64,000 bases of DNA from Curtobacterium sp. MR_MD2014 (GTDB lineage Bacteria; Actinomycetota; Actinomycetes; Actinomycetales; Microbacteriaceae). The stretch spans positions 620,001-684,000 of the forward strand of contig NZ_CP009755.1 in NCBI RefSeq assembly GCF_000772085.1, in the 5' to 3' direction. The notes beneath the pieces are model-generated. The model saw only the letters and a program-made list of their open reading frames with translations. It ran no database searches and had not been told where the DNA came from. Both the position numbers and the translations under genes were made by a program. Of this stretch, positions 45,511-54,850 are shown one piece after another (within the stretch, counting starts at the first letter, position 1; each line of letters starts with the position of its first letter).

Positions 45511-45838
45511 GTGCCCCTGCGCTCCGGACACCGACTTCTCGAGGGCCCACCACCGCTCGCTGACTACCTGCGGCTGCGACGTGAGAGCGGCTTGATGCCC
45601 AAGTCCGAGGAGCAGGGCGCCGGTGCATTGACGGGCTCTTGGACATTCCGGCACGTCGTCGATCCGGCCGGCGTCGTTGCCGGTGTGGGCCGGGTCGTCG
45701 GCGACAGCTCCTGGTCACGCGCCGGCCGGCGCCTACGTGACCCTGACTGCGGACCCGCCGGGGCGACATCTGTACGAGCAACGCGGCTTCATGGACGTGG
45801 CTCCGGATGGGACCGGCATGCGCCTTGTCGTGCCCTGA
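45511..45838 (+). pseudogene. GNAT acetyltransferase with its centre deleted
   Basis: From GTG 45511 the frame reads a normal GNAT front half: LLEGPPPLADYLRLRRESGL, then WTFRHVVDPAGVVAGVGRVVGD. The expected following block (about 40 residues with the acetyl-CoA loop) is absent. In another frame the sequence goes straight to APAGAYVTLTADPPGRHLY, EQRGFMDVAPDGTGMRLVVP and a TGA at 45836-45838, which is the normal back end of the same protein. A deletion with frameshift near 45700 explains this. The gene cannot make a working enzyme. Confidence 0.7.
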
Positions 45839-45981
45839 CGGTGTGATTGCGCCGATTCTCTCGACCGTGGTGATCCCCGCCGCCTGATCGGGCCGGGCTC
45901 CTCCTCACCTGTAGCGCAGACGACAGGCCAGCGCCCGGTCGGATCTTGTGCTGATCCCTTTCGCACGCTTCAAGGGGGGCT

Positions 45982-46330
45982 TTGTTCTTATCCGAACCGG
46001 AAGCCGCGGCCGCGCGAGCCCTCGGCGAGACCTACACGCAGCACAACCCGCAGGCTGGCGACGGCCCGGACGCGTTCGTCGGGTACGTGCACTGGCTCCG
46101 CGGACAGTTCCCCGAACTGCACCTCGACGTCAAGCGGACCATCGCCGAGGCGACCTCGTCGTCACCCACAGCAACCGGCACCTGGCACCTGGCACCTGGC
46201 GCCCGCGGTATGGCGGTGGCCGACTTCTGGCGATCGGACGGCGGCCCGATCGTCGAGCACTGGGACGTCATCCAGGAGGTCCCCGAGGAAGCCGCGAACA
46301 CCAACACGATGGTTTCTTCTCGCCGCTCCC
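45982..46330 (+). pseudogene. NTF2/SnoaL-like gene with two compensating frameshifts
   Basis: The frame reads GETYTQHNPQAGDGPDAF, LRGQFPELHLDVKRTIAE and later MAVADFWRSDGGPIVEHWDV, close to small SnoaL-like proteins. Between them the true frame is broken: GDLVVTHSNRHLAPG lies in another frame from about 46150, and the original frame returns after a triple GGCACCT repeat (46177-46197). One lost base plus seven gained bases restores the frame but scrambles about 16 residues. The first 30-40 residues of the family and a proper stop are also missing. Confidence 0.68.
46177..46200. repeat. Triple 7-bp repeat inside the NTF2-like remnant
   Basis: GGCACCT occurs three times in tandem, followed by GGC. 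Since the unit is not a multiple of three, each slippage event changes the reading frame; here it closes a shift made upstream. Confidence 0.8.
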
Positions 46331-46380
46331 GGAGCGGCTGCGGAGGACGCGCTCGGGTCAGGTCCTCCGCGGCTCGTCCC

Positions 46381-47064
46381 TCAGCCCTGGATGACGACCT
46401 CGTGGTCGCGCTTCGTCGTGACGAGGTCCCAGTACCGCGGTGCGATCTCGTCGGCCGTCAGGCTCGCGACGCCCTCCGGTGCCTGGTCGGTGATCCAGAC
46501 GCCGATCGCGACGTGCGCGACGTGCACGCCGCTCTCGTCGGCTTCGAGCGCGGAACCGAGGTTCAGCGCCCAGTTGCGAAGTGCTGCGCCGCCGGCGGTG
46601 ACGTTGCCGAACATCGGCACCGGGTAGACGGATCCCGCACCGGTGGTGACGATGATCGTCCCGGCGCCGGCTTCGAGCATGGCGGGCAGGACGGTCGCGG
46701 TCGCGGCCATGGCGCCGTAGAGGTAGTACTCGACCTGCGGTTGCACGTTCTCCGGAGTGGCCTGCCGGACGTCGACGGGCGCGGTGGCGCCCGAAGTCGC
46801 GTCGGCCGGGGAGTACTCGAGGACGTCGATGCTGCCGAAACGGTCCGTCGCCGCCTCGAGGGCTGCGGTGAGCGAGGGACGGTCGAGGACGTCCGCGGCG
46901 AAGCCGGCAGCGGTGATGCCGTCGGCTGCGAGCGTCTCGGTGAGCGTGTCGAGCTTGTGCTGGGTGCGGGAGATCAGGGCAACGGCGTATCCCTGGGCGC
47001 CGAACGTGCGGGCGATGGCGAGTCCGAGGCCGGAACCGGCTCCGATGATGGCGATGGTGGGCAT
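46381..47064 (-). CDS. SDR family NAD(P)-binding protein
   Basis: The product has 227 residues. A Rossmann loop GAGSGLGLAIA (about 8-18) and ISRTQHKLD (NADP-type basic residue after beta-2) are present. The usual YxxxK is not clear: the active-site region reads GSVYPVPMFGNVTAGGAAL with alanine/glycine where lysine is expected, so it may be an atypical, possibly non-catalytic SDR. It is the last gene of a four-gene minus-strand operon; a ribosome site AGGAAG precedes ATG 47064. Confidence 0.82.
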   Translation of the reverse strand: MPTIAIIGAGSGLGLAIARTFGAQGYAVALISRTQHKLDTLTETLAADGITAAGFAADVLDRPSLTAALEAATDRFGSIDVLEYSPADATSGATAPVDVRQATPENVQPQVEYYLYGAMAATATVLPAMLEAGAGTIIVTTGAGSVYPVPMFGNVTAGGAALRNWALNLGSALEADESGVHVAHVAIGVWITDQAPEGVASLTADEIAPRYWDLVTTKRDHEVVIQG

Positions 47065-47090
47065 GAGGCTTCTTCCTGTCGTGGTGCTGG

Positions 47091-48098
47091 TCAGCGGCGG
47101 CGCTGTGCCGGGTCGGTCAGCGCCGGAGTCTCGGTGAGGTGGTCGGCGGGGAGGGTCTCCGTGCCGGGGTCTGCCACGGCGTCGATCGCGTCGAGGACGT
47201 CGTGCGTGAGGGTGTGCTCGGCTGCGGCGATGAGGTCGTCGAGCTGTTCCGGCGTGCGCGGACCGACGATGACGGCGGTGACCGCGGGGTGGCTGCGGAC
47301 GAACGCGGTCGCGAGGTGCGGCAGGCTCAGCCCAGCCTGCGACGCGATGTCCTGGAGGCCTTCGACGACGTGCCAGCGCTCGGCGTTGCCGGGAGCGGTG
47401 CGGTCGAACATGCCGGGGCTGAGTCGGGCGCGGCTGTTCTCGGCGAGGTCGCGGCCGCTGAGCCACCCGTTCGCGAGTGGGCTGAAGGTCAGCACCCCCA
47501 TGTCGTACCGGCGTGCGGTGGGGAGGACGGATGCTTCGACGCGGCGGTTCAGGATCGAGTAGCGGGCTTGTTCGGTGGTGAAGCGTGCGTGGGCGCGTCG
47601 GTCGGCGACCCACTGTGCTTCGACGATCTTCTCCGCCGGGAACATCGAGTGCCCGAACGCGCGGATCAGCCCCTCCCGTTTCAGGTCGGACAGTGCCCCG
47701 AGGGTCTCGTCGAGATCGGTGTTCCAGTCGTACCGGTGCAGCTGGTACAGGTCGATGTGGTCGGTGCCGAGTCGCTGCAGGCTCGCTTCGACGGCCGTGC
47801 GGATCCAGCGTGGGGACGCGCCGCGCTGGTTCGGGTCCCGGACGTCGGGCAGGCCGAACTTCGTCGCCAGGACGACCTCGTCGCGGCGGTCGCGGATCGC
47901 GTCGCCGACGATCCGTTCGGAGTCGCCGTTGCCGTACCGGTCGGCGGTGTCGATGAGGTTGATGCCGGCATCGATCGCGGTGTGGATCATCCGGTTCACC
48001 TCGGCGCGGTCGGTGTTGCCGAACCCCCCGAAGTTCATCGTGCCGAGGGCTGTCGCGGAGACCGAGATGCCGGTCGCTCCGAGGTACCTGCGTTCCAT
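47091..48098 (-). CDS. Aldo/keto reductase
   Basis: The product has 335 residues of the AKR barrel family: N-terminal MERRYLGATGISVSATALGTMNFGG, catalytic Asp and Tyr in LIDTADRYGNG, Lys in VLATKFG, His in LYQLHRYD, and a C-terminal NADPH-binding IVGPRTPEQLDD. It reduces carbonyls with NADPH. It sits 15 bases after the small Cys peptide gene with ribosome site GAGGAAG and 26 bases before the SDR gene, so the operon is tight. Confidence 0.92.
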   Translation of the reverse strand: MERRYLGATGISVSATALGTMNFGGFGNTDRAEVNRMIHTAIDAGINLIDTADRYGNGDSERIVGDAIRDRRDEVVLATKFGLPDVRDPNQRGASPRWIRTAVEASLQRLGTDHIDLYQLHRYDWNTDLDETLGALSDLKREGLIRAFGHSMFPAEKIVEAQWVADRRAHARFTTEQARYSILNRRVEASVLPTARRYDMGVLTFSPLANGWLSGRDLAENSRARLSPGMFDRTAPGNAERWHVVEGLQDIASQAGLSLPHLATAFVRSHPAVTAVIVGPRTPEQLDDLIAAAEHTLTHDVLDAIDAVADPGTETLPADHLTETPALTDPAQRRR

Positions 48099-48113
48099 GA
48101 TGCTTCCTCTTCC

Positions 48114-48260
48114 TCAGCTGCTCTCGTGTGTCCGGGCCGGGAGGGCGCAGGCGCCGTCGGAGTCGGGGTCGCAGGACGCCGCCCCGGCATCACCGATCGG
48201 CCGAAGCGTCGGGATCGGCAGCGGCGTCTGCTCCGAGGAGGTGCTCGCGGTCCCGGTCAT
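48114..48260 (-). CDS. 48-residue peptide with two cysteines
   Basis: ATG 48260-48258 overlaps the stop of the DsbA-like gene (ATGA), and the frame ends at TGA 48114. The product starts MTGTASTSSEQTPLPIP and carries CDPDSDGACALP, two cysteines eight residues apart near the C-terminus. Third positions are almost all G or C, which supports translation. I do not know its family; coupling to a CPWC oxidoreductase suggests that it is a redox partner or metal-binding peptide (inference). Confidence 0.6.
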   Translation of the reverse strand: MTGTASTSSEQTPLPIPTLRPIGDAGAASCDPDSDGACALPARTHESS

Positions 48261-48934
48261 GCGACACCTGCGGGTGCTTCGGCGGCGGCGTCGAGGGCCT
48301 GCGCGTACCCGTCGACGGACTGCGCGCCGGATGCGGCGAACCGGCGGTCGAAGACGACGAAGGGGACACCCTGCGCACCGAGCGCGCGGCCCTCGGCGAC
48401 GTCGGCTCGGACGGCGTCGCCGTACGTGTCCCCGGCGAGGACGTCGCGGACACGGTCGGCTGAGAGTCCCACCTCGGCAGCGGTTGCCGCGAGGGCGTCC
48501 ACGTCGAACGGGTTCAGCTCGCCGGCGAAGAACCGGTCCTGAACGAGGGTGGAGAACGCCAGCCCGAGCCCCTGCTCGTCGGCGTGGTGGACGACGCGGT
48601 GGAAGTCGAACGTGTTCGCGTTCAACCGGTCGAGCGAGAAGGCGAGCCCCTCGCTCTGCGCGACCGCCTGGATCTGCCGTTCGGCACGGAGGACGACTGC
48701 AGCGTCGCCGCGGTGCGAACGGATGAACGCGCTCTCGATCGTCTCTGGAGTGTGCGGGGCGCCAGGGTTCAGTTCGAAGGAGCGCAGGCGGAGCTCGAAC
48801 CGGTCACGATCGGGTCGCCGCGCGATCGCGTCCTCGAGTCGGTGCTTGCCGATGTAACACCAGGGACAGCCCAGGTCTGCCCACACCTCGACCGTGATCG
48901 GCCTCGTGGAGTCGGGCGACGTCGTGTCGTTCAT
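48257..48934 (-). CDS. DsbA family oxidoreductase (FrnE-like)
   Basis: The product has 225 residues. The thioredoxin-fold active site is CPWC (C23-C26) in VWADLGCPWCYIG, the helical insert follows, and the cis-proline region is GAQGVPFVVFD. There is no signal peptide, so it acts in the cytoplasm, as FrnE proteins do. ATG 48934 follows GAGGTG. A 14-bp palindrome at 48998-49011 lies upstream and may regulate the four-gene operon. Confidence 0.92.
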   Translation of the reverse strand: MNDTTSPDSTRPITVEVWADLGCPWCYIGKHRLEDAIARRPDRDRFELRLRSFELNPGAPHTPETIESAFIRSHRGDAAVVLRAERQIQAVAQSEGLAFSLDRLNANTFDFHRVVHHADEQGLGLAFSTLVQDRFFAGELNPFDVDALAATAAEVGLSADRVRDVLAGDTYGDAVRADVAEGRALGAQGVPFVVFDRRFAASGAQSVDGYAQALDAAAEAPAGVA

Positions 48935-48997
48935 CTCGTTCACCTCACTGGTAGTGCGTGACGAGATCATCACCCGTTCGTCAGCGCCCTACAAAAG

Positions 48998-49011
48998 GCA
49001 CTTCGAAGTGC
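48998..49011. promoter_or_regulatory. 14-bp palindrome before the DsbA operon
   Basis: GCACTTCGAAGTGC is perfectly symmetric, 64 bases upstream of the DsbA-like start and next to an AT-rich run (TACAAAAGG). HxlR- or TetR-type redox regulators use such sites, but none is encoded beside it. The 230 bases further right, up to 49239, show weak coding bias but no supportable gene. Confidence 0.6.
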
Positions 49012-49239
49012 GCCGCCCGCACTGACAGCCCAGCCTCGAGACCGACCGGACCAGCGTCCCCGGAGCCACCGGCTGCAGCTCATCCCCTCGGCCGGTCCTC
49101 GCCGTTCCGCGCGCGGCCTGTGCCGATGCGGTCGCTCTCGAGGACGAGGTACCGCTCCTGTCGGCTGTCGTGACGTCCGACCGCCACCGGGCGGGCCGTG
49201 CTCGCGGAGGTCCGGCGCCCAGCGCGCTAGGGTCGGCGC

Positions 49240-49623
49240 ATGGGGCTTCGGGGGCGGGACCGGTCGCGGCAGGTCAACGTCCGGGCCCTCCTCGCGATCG
49301 CACTGATCGTCCTGTGGGGCATCGTGCTCGTGGCGACCGGCGTCTTCGATCCCGCTCGCCAGACCCCGCCGTCCCAGTTCGACCACGACGACGGCATGCT
49401 CCCGCCCACAGCAGCCGATCGTCGGACCTCGGCCGTCCAGGCCGTCGCGCTGATCGCGTCCCTGCCCGTCGCCGTCCTCGCCCTCTGCATCGCAGCGAGC
49501 TCGCTCCGCGTCTGGCGCGAACAGGTGTCGGCGGTCATCGCGACCAGTCTCACCAGCCTCGCCGCCCTGGCCGCCATCGGCCTCGCCTGGATCGGGGTCG
49601 GTACCGTCATCTTCTTCACCTAG
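49240..49623 (+). CDS. Membrane protein of unknown function
   Basis: The product has 127 residues with three hydrophobic helices (about 15-35, 63-85, 98-126) and ends in WIGVGTVIFFT without a charged tail. I do not recognise the family. TAGGGT (49228-49233) is exactly six bases before ATG, so the message is probably leaderless. A long hairpin follows its end. Confidence 0.75.
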   Translation: MGLRGRDRSRQVNVRALLAIALIVLWGIVLVATGVFDPARQTPPSQFDHDDGMLPPTAADRRTSAVQAVALIASLPVAVLALCIAASSLRVWREQVSAVIATSLTSLAALAAIGLAWIGVGTVIFFT

Positions 49624-49748
49624 CCGGTGCAGGTGACGGCACCGACGTCGAGGGAGACGGCACCGACGTCGCGTCCCGAGCGGTCGACGTGGCACGGCGA
49701 TCGTGCCGGTCGTCCGCAGGCCGGCTGACGGACCGGCACCGCGACGAC

Positions 49749-49807
49749 GGACTGGAGGCGCGGATCACCGTCGCCGGTCGGCGTCCGGTGGTCCGCGCCT
49801 CCCGTCC
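49749..49807. terminator. GGAGGC-type bidirectional hairpin
   Basis: The arms 49749-49770 and 49786-49807 pair over 22 bases with two mismatches; the left arm contains GGAGGCGCGGA. It lies between the convergent ends of the membrane protein gene and gap, beginning seven bases past the gap stop on the minus strand. Confidence 0.7.
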
Positions 49808-49813
49808 GCCCCG

Positions 49814-51339
49814 TCAGGACGACAGGTGCGCTGCCGCACGGACCGGACGGAGTGCGTGACCGGCGGGCGACGCCGCCCGCCGGCCGCCGGCCATCTCCTG
49901 CAGGACCCGGTGCACCTGTCGGCTGTAGCCGGACTCGTTGTCGTACCAGACGTACAGCACCGCGTGCTCGGACCCGTCCGCGATCGTCGCGAGCCCGTCC
50001 ACGATGCCCGCCCGCCGACTGCCGAGCAGGTCCGTCGAGACGACCTCCGGCGACTCGACGTAGTCGATCTGCCGCCGGAGCGGCGAGGTGAGCGAGGCGT
50101 CCCGGAGCACCCCGTTCAGCTCGTCGCGTCCGACCGGGTGACCGAGCGTCAGGTGGATGACCGCGAGCGAGACGTTCGGCGTGGGGACGCGGACGGCGCT
50201 GCCGGTGAGCCGGCCGCGGAGTTCGGGCAGTGCCTTCTCGGCGGCCTTCGCTGCGCCGGTCGCGGTGATCACCATGTTCAGGCCCGCCGCCCGCCCTCGC
50301 CGGTCGGCGGGGTGGTAGTTGTCGACCAGGTTCTGGTCGTTCGTGGCGGAGTGCACGGTCTCGACGTGCCCGTGGACGATGCCCCAGGCGTCGGACACGA
50401 CCTTGAGCACCGGGACGATCGCGTTCGTCGTGCACGAGGCGGCACTCACGACCGGGTCGTCGCCGATGCCGTCGTGGTTGATGCCGTGCACCACGTTCGG
50501 TACGTCGCCCTTCCCCGGCGCGGTGAGCAGCACGCGGGCCGCTCCGGGGGCGAGGAGGTGCTGCCCGAGCCCCTCGGCGTCGCGCCAGCGACCGGTGGTG
50601 TCGACGACGATCGCGTCCTCGATGCCGTGCGCGCGGTAGTCGACGGCGTCGGGGGAGTCGGCCGAGACGAACTGCACGAGGGTGCCGTTCGCGGTGATGG
50701 TGTCGTGCTCGGTGTCGACGGTCACCGTGCCGGCGAAGGGGCCGTGGATCGAGTCCCGGCGGAGCAGGCTCGCCCGCTTGACCAGGTCGCCGGGCCCGCG
50801 ACGGCGGACGACGACGGCACGCAGGGCGAGCGGGGCGTGCTCCCCGGCGCGTTCGAGCAGGATCCGGGCGAGCATCCGACCGATCCGCCCGAACCCGTAC
50901 AGCACGACGTCGCGTGGGGCGTCGCGGTGCGGTCCGTCCGCCGTGCCCCGGTGCAGGAAGAACTCGTCGGTGAGGAACTCGCGCAGGGTGCTGCCGAGGC
51001 GGTCACGTCGGTGGCGGGACGCGAGGTCGCCGAGGTCCACCGACACCGACGACAGCGCCATCGTGTCGAGTTCGGTCAGGATCGCCAGGCTCGTCGCGAC
51101 CGGCAGTTCGGTCTCGTCGACCCGGCGGCTCGACCGGTGCGCCTTGACGATCCCGATCGGGGACTGCCCCACCAGGGGACGGCCGTGGACGGACGGCACG
51201 ACGTCGTCCCGCCGGTACAGCCGTCCGATGAGCGGCACCATCGCCTCGGCGGCAGCGAGCTTCTCGTCCCACACCCGCTGCAGGCGCGCACGCTCGGCGG
51301 CGGTGGACACCCCGGTCGTGGTCGGGGCGCCGGACGGCA

Positions 51340-51340
<1 letters not shown>
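49814..51340 (-). CDS. gap: Glyceraldehyde-3-phosphate dehydrogenase, long form (gluconeogenic type)
   Basis: The product has 508 residues, about 170 longer than a standard GAPDH. The N-terminal 130 residues are extra (EKLAAAEAMVPLIGRLYRRDDVV); the Rossmann domain follows with YGFGRIGRMLARILL, the catalytic SCTTN (Cys303) and the end YVWYDNESGYSRQVHRV. Corynebacteria have a similar long enzyme, GapB, that is NADP-linked and serves gluconeogenesis. The start overlaps the pck stop by one base (TGATG). Being cotranscribed with pck and dctA supports the gluconeogenic role. Confidence 0.88.
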
Positions 51341-53199
<1,859 letters not shown>

Positions 53200-53223
53200 C
53201 GTCGATCTCCTCGTGACGAGGGA

Positions 53224-54660
53224 CTACCGGCGGGTGGCGGTCGAGCCCTCGGGCTCGACGATGGTGCGGACGGCCTCGGTCGAGATCCGCTCGTCGGTGG
53301 CGGGAGCCGAGCCGGGACCGTCTGCGCGAGCCGACGCGCCGTGGTCGTCGGCGGACATCGTCCGCTCGTCGAACGGCGCCGCACCGGACAGCACCCGCTC
53401 GACCTGCTGCTTGTCGATCTGCTTCGTCCACGTCCCGACCAGCACCGTGGCCACGGCGTTCCCGGTGAAGTTCGTCAGCGCGCGGGCCTCGGACATGAAC
53501 CGGTCGATGCCGACGATCAGGCCGACGCCGTCGACCAGGTCCGGGCGGTGCGCCTGCAGGCCGCCGGCGAGGGTGGCGAGTCCGGCACCGGTCACCCCGG
53601 CAGCACCCTTCGACGCGATGATCATGAAGACCAGGAGCGAGATCTGCTCGGGGATGTTCAGCGGCGTGCCGAGGGCGTTCGCGATGAACAGCGAGGACAT
53701 CGTCAGGTAGATCGCGGTGCCGTCGAGGTTGAACGAGTACCCGGTCGGCACCGTGACGCCGACGACGGGCTTCGAGACGCCGAGGTGCTCCATCTTCGCG
53801 ATGAGCCGCGGGAGGCTGACCTCGCTGGAGGACGTCGACACGATGAGCAGGTACTCGCGGCCGAGGTACTTCATGAGCCGGAAGATGTTGACGCCGGTCA
53901 CGACGCGGAGCAGGACACCGAGGACGCCGACGACGAACACGATGCAGGTGATGTAGAACGCGACCATGAGGGTCCCGAGCGCGACGAGCGCCGCGACGCC
54001 GGTGGCACCGACCACCGCTGCGATGGCCCCGAAGGCGCCGATCGGGGCGGCCCACATGACCATCGCGAGGATGCGGAACACCAGGGCCTGCAGGTGGCGG
54101 ATGCCGGTGAGGATCGGCGCACCCTTCTCGCCCATCGCCTGCAGCGCGAAGCCGACGAGCAGCGCGACGAACAGGGTCTGCAGGATGCTGCCGCTCGTCA
54201 GGGACGACACGAGCGTCGCGGGGATGATCCCGAGCAGGAACCCGGACGTCGAGGACGCGCTCTCCTCGGTGCCGGCGGGCAGCTCGTACGTCGCCTTCGA
54301 CATGTCGAGCTGGTCGCCGGGGTGGATGAGGTTGCCGACGACGAGGCCGATCGCCAGGGCGAACGTCGACATCGCGACGAAGTAGCCGAGCGCCAACCCG
54401 CCGACCTTGCCGACCGTCGCCGCCTTCGCGATGGAGCCGACGCCGAGCACGATCGTGCAGAAGATGACCGGCGCGATCATCATCTTGATCAGCGCGATGA
54501 AGCCGTCGCCGATCGGCTTGAGTCCGACGGCGAAGTCGGGGGCCGTCAGGCCGACCACGATGCCGGCGAGCACGGCCACGATGACCGCGATGTAGAGCCA
54601 GTGCGAGCGATCCAGACCGCGTCGCCGTGGGCGGGCGGTGGTCGAGTGCGTCGATGCCAT
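53224..54660 (-). CDS. dctA: C4-dicarboxylate:cation symporter (DAACS family)
   Basis: The product has 478 residues with eight helices plus two hairpins. Substrate-site motifs are present: STSSSEVSLPRL in the first hairpin, GYSFNLDGTAIYLTM, and TNFTGNAVATVLV near the end. It takes up succinate, fumarate or malate. The C-terminal tail after about residue 430 is acidic and disordered. It heads the dctA-pck-gap operon and faces a CitA/CitB-type two-component system. Confidence 0.93.
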   Translation of the reverse strand: MASTHSTTARPRRRGLDRSHWLYIAVIVAVLAGIVVGLTAPDFAVGLKPIGDGFIALIKMMIAPVIFCTIVLGVGSIAKAATVGKVGGLALGYFVAMSTFALAIGLVVGNLIHPGDQLDMSKATYELPAGTEESASSTSGFLLGIIPATLVSSLTSGSILQTLFVALLVGFALQAMGEKGAPILTGIRHLQALVFRILAMVMWAAPIGAFGAIAAVVGATGVAALVALGTLMVAFYITCIVFVVGVLGVLLRVVTGVNIFRLMKYLGREYLLIVSTSSSEVSLPRLIAKMEHLGVSKPVVGVTVPTGYSFNLDGTAIYLTMSSLFIANALGTPLNIPEQISLLVFMIIASKGAAGVTGAGLATLAGGLQAHRPDLVDGVGLIVGIDRFMSEARALTNFTGNAVATVLVGTWTKQIDKQQVERVLSGAAPFDERTMSADDHGASARADGPGSAPATDERISTEAVRTIVEPEGSTATRR

Positions 54661-54760
54661 GCGACTTCCTTGTCGTCAGGACCGGGAGCGGCGTCGCTCC
54701 GGTCGGTTCGTCCTCGGGGGAACGGACACACCCTCGCGCGGAGCGCCCCACGGCGGCGAC

Positions 54761-54779
54761 TTGTGTTCACAACGTTCAC
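54761..54779. promoter_or_regulatory. Candidate binding site of the two-component regulator
   Basis: TTGTG-TT-CACAA (54761-54772) is an inverted repeat, and GTTCAC occurs twice with a nine-base period (54765 and 54774). It is the only AT-rich part of the 190-base region between divergent dctA and the sensor kinase gene, so a CitB-type regulator bound here could control both. Confidence 0.5.
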
Positions 54780-54850
54780 GGGGAGGCTGCGCGGACGGGC
54801 CCCCGTGCGCGAGGATGGGTCGTCCCGCAACGGAGCGAGGAGGCAGCTCA

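Noticed and set aside
40949..46400. Phage or integrative element at tRNA-Gln
   Set aside because: No integrase, transposase, phage or conjugation gene is seen, and I found no duplicate of the tRNA 3' end. The decayed segment alone does not prove integration.
46381..47613. A single long minus frame joining SDR and aldo/keto reductase genes
   Set aside because: The upstream part is an off-frame reading of the reductase gene. The SDR has its own ATG with ribosome site at 47064.
49012..49239. Possible gene between the DsbA operon and the membrane protein gene
   Set aside because: There is weak third-position bias in one plus frame, but no start, no ribosome site and no recognisable motif.
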